A stretch of 64,000 nucleotides of DNA. Source: Antedon mediterranea. Taxonomy: Eukaryota > Echinodermata > Crinoidea > Comatulida > Antedonidae. The notes under the pieces were generated by a model. It searched no databases. It worked only from the letters and a program-made list of their open reading frames with translations, and had not been told where the DNA came from. Position numbers and translations under genes: made by a program. The stretch spans positions 19,750,101 to 19,814,100 of the forward strand of contig NC_092677.1 in assembly GCF_964355755.1 (NCBI RefSeq), in the 5' to 3' direction. Below, piece after piece: positions 58,601 through 64,000 of this stretch. Position 1 is the first letter of the stretch. Each line of letters opens with the position of its first letter.

Positions 58601-61600
58601 ATACAGTGTATCTAGAAATGTACAGTATATATTATGATGCGTCATTGTAACAGAAAAAAAAGATAGTTAATATGTCTACTGTATTCTGAAATCAATATTT
58701 GAGTGTCTGTTTTGTTTTCAGTTATTCTAAAAGCAAGAATTATAATTTAAAATACACACTGTAAAATTAATGATTGAAAGATGCAGTCACAAATGAAAAA
58801 AAACAAACAATACCAGTATATGTGGTGTGTGATGGGCAAAAGACCGCAGGTCTATGGTTGGGAGTAAATAAAAGCTAATTATTATGGAATTTCAAGACAA
58901 TATTAACACACATTGAAGGTGCATGTTGTGCTAAAAAATAGTTTTAATGAATTGCAAATATCTATAAAGCAAATACAATTAAATAATTGTTTTTTCCATA
59001 CCCGGTAATAATGTGTACATGCAGTGAAAGGGTTAAATCGTCTGACTTTATAATTTGGTGTTTTACTTATATTTTGTAGCAATTGACAAAGAAGGCCTCT
59101 TGTGCCAGAGCAGAGAGCTTAAATCATGGCATGGAACAAGAGCAAATTTTGGTGTCTATAAACGAGGTATTTAATTTTTGCCAAATGTGTGCGAGTGGCA
59201 AGTCCCCCTGGGACTATATCCATATATGGTAATATTCTTTTTTAATTTCTTAATTGTCTTCTTATAATGATTAAGGTGATTAACATACATGCCATATACA
59301 GAAAATGTCAAGTCAAAAACTTTTTTTAGATGTCATGTATAGGGACAAAAAGTTTGATCTAAACGGAAAACATAACCTCTCTGTCGGCAGTAATAATACC
59401 TGTTATTAAAGTAAACACAAAAGAGGCTGCAAAAATTACACATATAGAAGTTTCATTCCTTTATTTGACTACTTCCCTTCAATATTTTAGGAAAACATTA
59501 CTTTGAAGCAACAGTTACAGATGAAGGACTGTGTCGTGTTGGATGGGCAACATCAGAAGCTTCATTAAACCTTGGTAAATGTCCTATTAAATTGTTATTT
59601 GACCAGCAATATTCAATAAACGTAATCAATTTGGTGGAAATTTCTCAAGAAGTTGTTATATGCTAACTATTTGCACTAATATTTCTAATACAGAACTCTT
59701 TCAATATCAGAAAATTTCCTTTTCTTGAGGTCCATTTAAAACACATTTTGAATACCACATTTTCTGGAAAACCAGACATAGGCCAGCCAAGTGTCCTGTA
59801 TTGGAAGGAATTGACTGTATATAATTATATAGTTGATTTATAATAAGGTAATAAAGAAGAGAGAAATAATAACTATTGCGTAAAGTTGATGTTGAAATTC
59901 TGATCGATTTCCATAGCATTAATCTGAATACCTTTATAGCAATTCATTTATTCATTCACACTTTTTATTTTATCTATTAAAATTTCATGTTCATACTAAA
60001 TCAATCTTTGTGATCTGTGTTTCTAAAAATACTGCACTGAATTTAAATATATTGGCCATATTTTGATTTAGGTTTGTTTTTGTCTAGGTACTGATAAAAA
60101 GGGATTTGGTTATGGAGGAACAGCAAAAAAATCATTTGGAAAACAATTTGATGATTATGGAGAGGTAAGTACATAAAAATAGATATTTAAACCTATGTAG
60201 ACGTCAATTGCAGTAGAATGTTCTCTCGTGGACGGTTTAGGCCTAGCCAGGCTTCAAATAATTTAAACAAAGAAGAGTTGTTAAGATTAGTATTACTGTG
60301 GTGTTTAACGCAAAGAAAAAATAGGCTCAAGGAATCAAATTTCGAGGCCGAGAAGTGGGTGCAGCATAGAACAACAATTGGGCAATTTAATGGAACATTC
60401 AAGGTCATCCAAGATGATGACCTAGAATTATTTCCAATATAAGTAGGCATAGCCTAGGTGTAGCTAGTAGTAGAGGGTGGGGCCAAGTATACTTGTCTAG
60501 CCCACGTAGGCCTAGATTTGTTGTTGATGAAGGTGAAAGTTCGAACTGCTTGCGATGCTGTAACAAGTTGAGTTCAGATAGTTCACCGGTCACCTGAACC
60601 AGTTTGATAGATGGATTTAATTTCAGACATGGTCCGACGTATTTGATGCCCATGATACACAAACCAAAATGGACATCTTTTATAATGCAATTGATTTCGC
60701 TGTAAACAAATCCTTCCCTATTAATACAATACTTCACAATAAAGACAAAAAGTGGATGACGAACAAAATATGCTCATAAATTATGAAATATTGTGAATAT
60801 AAATAAATACCATAATCTAATTAAAAAGAAAGTATAAAAGCTAAAACATCTTATAATATTAACAAAGTTTGTTAAGTTTTTTTCACAATGACGTTCCAGA
60901 CATGAACATCTACATAAATAACAACCATTTATCAAGTAATTGACAATGTTAAACTTCTTGGAGTTGTTTTAGGTTGTGATCTTTAATAGCCATGTTGATC
61001 TTATAATAAAGTAAATAAGAAATTGTTCATGTTAAGAAAGCTAAAAGAGGCACACTTTGATTTCTGTGTACTAGATTATATTCGTGCCATCTTTGAATAT
61101 GCAGTCCCATTGTGTGATACTAAATCTCAAATCTTTGTCGTAACTTAGAGTTGAATTTTTAAAAAAATTCGCTCACAAAATTCTTCTCTACAAAACGGTT
61201 TTGCCACTGGTTCCCACAATCAAAGAATGCCTCTTCAATGAAACTGCATAAAATTAAAACCTTTCAAATACCCTTCATGACAACTGAACGTTTAAAAAAT
61301 GTGTTAAATATAAATAAAAAATACAAATCTATATAAAATCACATATAAAATTAAATTATGTCTATGATCCAGGTATTCTCTCTATGAGTTATTATTCTTA
61401 AATGTTTTGGCTTTTAAGGCCATCTTAACATTGTGATCTATTGCCATTTGGGTACAGTTTTACCTGCTTACGAGGGATGGTTAGTTCCTCACAAAAAGAG
61501 ATATATGATAAGACAGTCTCAGTTAGTTCATGGATATCACTAGTGTTAATCAGGACACTCTATTCGGTAGCCTCTAGGCAGCCCTTAAGCTTTTCAAGAT

Positions 61601-63418
61601 GTTCAGGGTACTCTAATTTAATCGTCTTGTCCACATTGCTTGATTTTAATTTCTGTTTGTAACTTGGAAGTAGCTGTATATATCTTGGTGATCCGACGCG
61701 CCGATTCCTGATAACTTGAATGATTTATAAGCTCGCAGTATATTACAATAACAGCAGTCAAGTGTATTTCCTCCTTTTGTTGCAAATGAAACATACTGTT
61801 TAAAGTTAGGTAACACACGGTTAAGTTTACATTGATTCTAATCGCCTAGTATTAGGACAGGACTCTCAGGAGAACGTGCTTCAAGTCTCAGTTCTCAGCT
61901 ATAGCATCCGCAGCAATTGAAATGATTCCCAACAATAACTTTAATGCAACCAATTTCTCTTGGCAAATAAAAAGGCCTAAGTGACAGTGACAGTGACAGC
62001 AATTCATAGTCTGTAGTGCAGACTTTGTCAATAACTGTAATATCTGAGCACCATCTATCATTTATGTAACAACATATTCGATTCTGAAGTATGATCACTG
62101 CAAACACACAAGAAACCATTGATATTTACACTGCTATCAGGTTAAGTTTACATTGATTCCAATCTCCTAGTATTACGTTTCGGTAATGAAAATAAGATTA
62201 GCATCACGGTAGCTCCGATCAAATTCAACCAGAGCACATAGTTCAGTTTTATTTTTTACTGACCTTATATTTGTTAGAAGAATTGAGGGCAATGGAAGTC
62301 TATTTAATCTACAACGTAAACATTGTTTAATACCACCTCTTTTCCTTCTCTTCCAATTCTTTTTCTTTTTCTTATATAAATAAAGAGTTTTGCCTGGACA
62401 ACTCATACATATTTCAGCATTGGCCACGTCACAACACGTGGTGTTATTACGTAGTTCGTAGGCACATCCAGAGCAATTGGGGAGAAAAATAAACACTAGA
62501 AACACCAAACTACAGTAGTTCCACAATACAGTCAACTCTCCCAATACCGGACTCTCTGAAAACCAGAAACTCTCCCAATACCAGACTTTTTTTGAGGACC
62601 AAAAGGTCCCAAATTTATATTTACCATTAAAAACACATTCCGAATACCAGACTTTCCGGAAAACCAGACTTATTTGGCCGGCCCAAAGGTGTCCGGTATT
62701 GGGAGAGTTGACTGTACACCATAACACTTAAAGAAACAACTGACAGCAATTAGACCAAACACAGATTTCAAAACGGCAAATATAGGTTAAAAAAAATACT
62801 GCAGTGTATAAGTGTCGCGTTTATGGAAAGCGCCACAAAAAAAAAGAAGGAAAGAAAGGAGGAAAAATGAGTCTGCATCATCATGTAATTTAGTAATTTA
62901 ATCTACACTTTCAACGGAGCAAAGTTGCAAGAGATGACTTGTGGGAGGTTAAGAATTCTCTCTTTCGGTTCGGTCTTTAGCTAGTTGCTGAAAATTCACC
63001 ACGCTCTCACTGGAGCATGCGAAAAGCCACTAGAGCATGCGCAAAGCATTGTTGTGCTTGCGAACATAAAAATAAAGCACTTTGGTTTTAATATATTATA
63101 GTTTTCCTAAGTGGTTGAGTATGTACAGGCACGTTTGTACAATTTACAATACAATGTTTCCTTTTAATGTCATGTCAAAAATTAGAATATAGATGGATAT
63201 CGTAATTTCACTTACCTATGCTGTAATGTATGATGTATACTATACAATACAAAATACACACAATTTAGCACTATAAACTTTATAAACATTTATACTTGAA
63301 ATATAAAATGTCTGGTTATACTCACAGTATAATATTTTTTAATAGACATATGGAATAGATGATACAATTGGTTGTTACTTGGATCTTGATGAACATGCAA
63401 TGTACTTTTCCAAGAATG
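41156..63418 (+). CDS. DDX1: DDX1, DEAD-box RNA helicase with SPRY domain, exons 1-9 (5' part)
   Basis: Nine exons: 41156-41171, 55921-55972, 57284-57377, 57543-57633, 58425-58472, 59080-59166, 59491-59574, 60088-60164 and 63346-63418. All junction phases agree and the product is the first 207 residues. DDX1 is an ATP-dependent RNA helicase; in animals it acts in the tRNA-ligase complex and in RNA processing. The start is [20 protein letters not shown]. Exon 3 holds the Walker A motif AETGSGKT after [15 protein letters not shown]. Exons 5-9 hold the SPRY domain that DDX1 uniquely inserts after motif I ([35 protein letters not shown]). Exon 1 has only 16 coding bases; intron 1 is 14.7 kb and transposon-filled. 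DEAD and later motifs lie beyond the window. Confidence 0.97.
41331..41388. repeat. (AGT)n microsatellite
   Basis: Runs of AGTAGTAGT and TACTACTAG next to the left end of the 4.9-kb TIR element. Confidence 0.85.
41674..42247. mobile_element. 574-bp MITE with CCGAAACGGCCGCC ends
   Basis: Left end CCGAAACGGCCGCC, with a second copy of GAAACGGCCGCC 18 bases inside; right end GGCGGCCGTTTCGG. The body is AT-rich and non-coding. I could not define a clear target duplication. Confidence 0.6.
42600..43090. repeat. non-coding repeat of the TTTGACCTTTGACC type
   Basis: Contains a tandemly repeated theme (GAAATGCCATTTCTGACC, TGACCTTTGACCTT, TTATATTTACTGTAAT) like that of the modules at 49.4-50.1 kb and 55.4-55.9 kb. 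No open frame of note. Confidence 0.45.
43124..43336 (-). CDS. cysteine-rich (CxC-type) ORF, probably transposon-derived
   Basis: The 70-residue frame has [13 protein letters not shown], then [27 protein letters not shown] and an acidic C-terminus. This Cys pattern (C-x-C-x3-C-x4-C-x-C ... C-x5-C-x3-C) is a recurrent C-terminal cassette of repeat-encoded proteins in invertebrate genomes, which I recognise by pattern only. It is cut off upstream exactly where the 243-bp repeat begins (43340), so the protein is truncated. It lies inside the 4.9-kb TIR element. Confidence 0.5.
   Translation of the reverse strand: MKPVFCNNPPAPEALLEIRRCTCNGSCSTNRCSCNKKNNLLCTDLYECGDGCENTKDSNVELVDDIDELY
43340..43582. 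repeat. 243-bp direct repeat, left copy
   Basis: From ACAACCATTTTTCTATAGGC to GGGAAACCACCTCACG, this block is repeated at 44315-44557 with no difference that I can see. The pair is spaced 975 bases start to start. Confidence 0.95.
43583..44314. other. sequence between the 243-bp direct repeats
   Basis: 732 bases, AT-rich, non-coding. No primer-binding site or polypurine tract adjoins the repeats. Confidence 0.5.
44315..44557. repeat. 243-bp direct repeat, right copy
   Basis: An apparently identical copy of 43340-43582. The repeat ends are AC...CG, not TG...CA, so an LTR identity is unlikely; a recent local duplication is simpler. Confidence 0.95.
44765..45180 (+). repeat. tandem array, ~180-bp unit, about 2.5 copies
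   Basis: Units contain CTAAAGTTAGACTAGAG, GATACCACCAGCAACCAATG, TTATATGATTTAGCACATTG and CCAAATGACCTATTACAGAC, with small indels between copies. Confidence 0.88.
45181..47519. other. gene-free part of DDX1 intron 1
   Basis: Includes the right end of the 4.9-kb element at 46308. A plus-strand frame at 46518-46769 has an acceptor-like TTCATTCCAG but no recognisable protein. Nothing else supported. Confidence 0.35.
47520..47690 (-). repeat. short minisatellite, inverted relative to that at 9825-10470
   Basis: Several copies of TTTTCACATTTGTGGGTGATG, the reverse complement of the 9.8-kb unit. Confidence 0.8.
47753..49310 (-). mobile_element. Helitron copy B (non-autonomous)
   Basis: Read on minus, it starts TCTATATATAAATTTACG after A and ends with the CTAG-closed hairpin (47789-47753) before T, as in copies A and C. 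A segment of about 250 bases is tandemly duplicated (about 48350-48590 and 48598-48840; shared CTAACAGTAGGGCCTACCCAC and CCAAGGGGGCCCATAAATC). The 107-residue plus-strand frame at 48852-49175 has a counterpart in copy A (36199-35975) and reflects shared repeat sequence, not a gene. One arm of the hairpin has GGCACG for GGTACG. Confidence 0.88.
49360..50110 (+). repeat. modular non-coding repeat, inverted partner at 55425-55865
   Basis: The first ~445 bases (ATGCCCAAAGTGAGATTT, CCGTAACCATGGTAACA, ATATCTCCATAACCCTTTGG, AAAAACGGCTGGTCAT) are the reverse complement of 55425-55865. A second, shorter module repeats the theme at about 49800-50110 (AAAAACGGCTAATTAT). An (AT)n run lies at about 49577-49604. 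Confidence 0.8.
50111..50686. other. gene-free stretch upstream of hAT-2
   Basis: AT-rich sequence. The last part, together with 51955-52014 beyond the hAT insertion, resembles a retroelement 3' end (GACGAGCAATGTAATTTTC, AATAAAGATTATACTTGATA, then TACTTGA repeats). Confidence 0.4.
50695..51946. mobile_element. non-autonomous hAT element with 8-bp target duplication
   Basis: Ends CAGTGGCGTATCCAGG and, as reverse complement of the right end, CAGTGGCGTATCCAAGG. Both sides are flanked by AAGACGAG (50687-50694 and 51947-51954), a perfect 8-bp duplication, as for hAT. G/C runs lie just inside both ends. There is no transposase frame. Internal sequence at about 50905-51025 recurs at 6222-6350. Confidence 0.92.
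51955..52014 (+). mobile_element. retroelement 3' tail with (TACTTGA)n
   Basis: After the right hAT duplication the host sequence continues CAATGTAATTTTCTCC, AACGAATAAAGATTATACTT and GATACTTGATACTTGAA. This looks like a non-LTR 3' UTR with a short tandem tail, which the Helitron end then abuts at 52015. Confidence 0.5.
52280..52905. mobile_element. 626-bp TTAA-flanked element inside Helitron C
   Basis: Flanked by TTAA at 52276-52279 and 52906-52909. The uninterrupted site is seen in copy B (CATTTAAACAAACCC). Terminal inverted repeats: AGACCCCTTCCCTGCA, and AGCCCCATTCCCTACG from the right end (13 of 16 match). A TTAA duplication suggests a piggyBac- or Kolobok-type MITE. Non-coding; it contains TAGGCCTAGCCTAGCTAGGC. 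Confidence 0.82.
53238..53840 (-). mobile_element. non-LTR retrotransposon fragment, internally deleted RT
   Basis: In minus order: [30 protein letters not shown] and a motif A region ([17 protein letters not shown]), then a jump to the C-terminal region [17 protein letters not shown] and [11 protein letters not shown]. The part containing YADD is missing. This family is common in invertebrate genomes and often annotated as endonuclease-reverse transcriptase. It lies in Helitron C. Confidence 0.85.
54238..55424. other. gene-free part of DDX1 intron 1
   Basis: AT-rich; contains GGAGTGAGA(G/T)TG twice (about 54288 and 54527). No exon recognised. Confidence 0.35.
55425..55865 (-). repeat. inverted partner of 49360-49805
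   Basis: The reverse complement matches the first module at 49360-49805 along about 440 bases with scattered substitutions. It ends about 55 bases before DDX1 exon 2. Confidence 0.8.
55973..57283. other. DDX1 intron 2
   Basis: Contains the foldback palindrome at 56823-56957 and an (AT)n run at about 56457-56471. No nested gene. Confidence 0.5.
56823..56957. repeat. foldback palindrome, ~60-bp arms
   Basis: The left arm (TGCACCCTGCTTGTTCTTG, ATATGGGAAAT, TACATTCTGGTTCCATATTC) is followed by a centre around CGGCCTTCGACCTC and then by its near-complete inverse ending AACAAGCAGGGTGTAAC. The centre resembles that of the palindrome at 25094-25253. Confidence 0.85.
59691..59817. mobile_element. 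pogo/Tigger-like MITE, 127 bp, DDX1 intron 7
   Basis: TA flanks both ends (59689-59690 and 59818-59819); the ends are CAGAACTCTTTCAATATCAG and the complement of CCTTCCTTCCAATAC-like sequence (right end TTGGAAGGAATTGACTG). It shares AAAACACATTTTGAATACC and GGAAAACCAGAC with the element at 62529-62714. Confidence 0.65.
60730..61240 (+). mobile_element. decayed RT C-terminal fragment
   Basis: Plus-strand frames with stops read [43 protein letters not shown]. This is the usual post-catalytic region of non-LTR reverse transcriptases (LGV-x-I-x-x-DL, then L-x-x-LK, then EYA-x-P-x-W). Several stops and indels. Confidence 0.65.
61340..62420 (-). mobile_element. non-LTR retrotransposon fragment, endonuclease part
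   Basis: In minus order: [36 protein letters not shown] (endonuclease start, catalytic Glu), then after a gap LGD-stop-NQCK, [25 protein letters not shown], and downstream [17 protein letters not shown]. These match the endonuclease and following linker of an APE-type retroelement. Stops and deletions are present. The 184-residue frame at 62727-62173 begins upstream in a MITE, so its first half is not part of the protein. Confidence 0.8.
62529..62714. mobile_element. pogo/Tigger-like MITE, 186 bp, DDX1 intron 8
   Basis: TA on both sides (62527-62528 and 62715-62716) and matching ends: CAGTCAACTCTCCCAATACC, and GGTATTGGGAGAGTTGACTG at the right. CAGT...ACTG ends with a TA duplication fit the pogo/Tigger branch of Tc1/mariner. 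Confidence 0.82.
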
Positions 63419-64000
63419 GTTTGTATATTTTACATTTTCATTTTGTTTTCATATTTTTTTTAATAGCATAATTTATAACTATACAAATTTACATGAAAGA
63501 TATATTGTCCCCCTGAAACAATGTTTTTTGTTGAACATTCCATTTTAATGTTGCATAATAATTATTCACTTTGACTAAAAATTATTTTACCTGGGAAAAC
63601 AGTAATTTAAAAATGTATTGTCCTCCCAAAAACATGAAAAAAGGGTTATTAAAAGACTTTGAATAGTTCCTTTTTCAGTTTTAATAAAGTTAATCACTTT
63701 CGTGGAAAACAAATTTAAAACTATTTTTTTCATTTATAACAAAGTTTTTTCAGGGAAATATTTTTTATTTATTCATTTTAACTGTTATGTGACATTAAAA
63801 TGGCGTATTTAACAACACAAATGTAGAAAAAAATGTTCAGTGGGACAATATTATAGTCAAATTGACTGGAAAGTTTTGGGTTGAATTTAACGGTTTATTT
63901 TGTCTTTTTATACGTATAACTTTTTTTTTTAAATTGTGTGTTCTACGAAAGTAAAAACTGCAAAGTGACCTTTTCAAATTAACCTTAATTTTTCATGTTT
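63419..64000 (+). other. DDX1 intron 9, start
   Basis: The donor G|GTTTGT follows exon 9. The rest of the window is AT-rich intron with no further exon, so the remaining DDX1 exons lie beyond the right edge. Confidence 0.6.

Larger units (their letters stand above)
60165..63345. other. DDX1 intron 8
   Basis: A 3.2-kb intron with retroelement fragments on both strands (60730-61240 and 61340-62420) and a MITE. A 74-residue plus-strand frame at 60218-60442 ([20 protein letters not shown]) and an overlapping minus frame at 60737-60405 look like transposon-derived protein fragments that I cannot name. Confidence 0.5.

Noticed and set aside
62430-62727. The first half of the 184-residue frame at 62727-62173 as a novel protein.
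   Set aside because: It reads through a pogo-like MITE; only the C-terminal part is retroelement endonuclease.

Overview
This is nuclear DNA from an animal, not a prokaryote. Genes are split by GT..AG introns, the sequence is AT-rich, and most of it is transposable-element debris. The protein-coding genes read like ordinary metazoan orthologues. The very frequent AGGCCTA/TAGGCCTA octamers and a CR1/L2-type retroelement carrying a PHD finger and a 2A-like GDIHPxPGP motif suggest a marine deuterostome, most likely an echinoderm. That taxonomic call is inference.

Three host genes are supported by exon-by-exon reading with matching splice phases. (1) The last three exons of NSUN2 (tRNA/mRNA m5C methyltransferase) lie on + at 6429-9299. 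(2) A complete five-exon DXO gene (Rai1/Dom3Z-type decapping exonuclease, 359 aa) lies on - at 23475-13892, tail-to-tail with NSUN2. (3) The first nine exons of DDX1 (DEAD-box helicase with an inserted SPRY domain) lie on +, from a 16-nt first coding exon at 41156 to 63418, and the gene continues past the window. NSUN2, DXO and DDX1 all act on RNA, but nothing in the sequence shows that they are co-regulated.

Two decayed host-type genes are also present. One is a four-exon protein-kinase pseudogene nested on the same strand in DXO intron 2 (20088-17555); it keeps its splice sites and poly(A) signal but has an in-frame stop and three single-base frame offsets. The other is an intron-containing CHMP2A-like pseudogene on - (pieces between about 41039 and 27926) whose possible first exon lies head-to-head with DDX1 exon 1.

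Layout: 1-6400 repeats and a retroelement end; 6.4-9.7 kb NSUN2 3' end; 9.8-13.3 kb a minisatellite and a hAT element with an 8-bp target duplication; 13.9-23.5 kb DXO with the nested kinase pseudogene; 25-26.2 kb a foldback palindrome and a MITE; 27.9-40.3 kb the CHMP2A-like pseudogene, whose intronic minisatellite is split by about 10.5 kb of nested elements (two non-LTR retroelements, a Polinton-type integrase fragment, a PC4-domain ORF cluster, a Helitron); 41.2-55.9 kb DDX1 intron 1, filled with a 4.9-kb TIR element, two more copies of the same Helitron family, a second hAT element and nested insertions; 55.9-63.4 kb DDX1 exons 2-9 with MITEs and retroelement fragments in introns 7 and 8.

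I saw no tRNA or rRNA genes and no CRISPR array. The least routine items are a three-copy Helitron family with precise A|TC...CTAG|T ends, the nested kinase pseudogene, and the PC4/integrase remnant.
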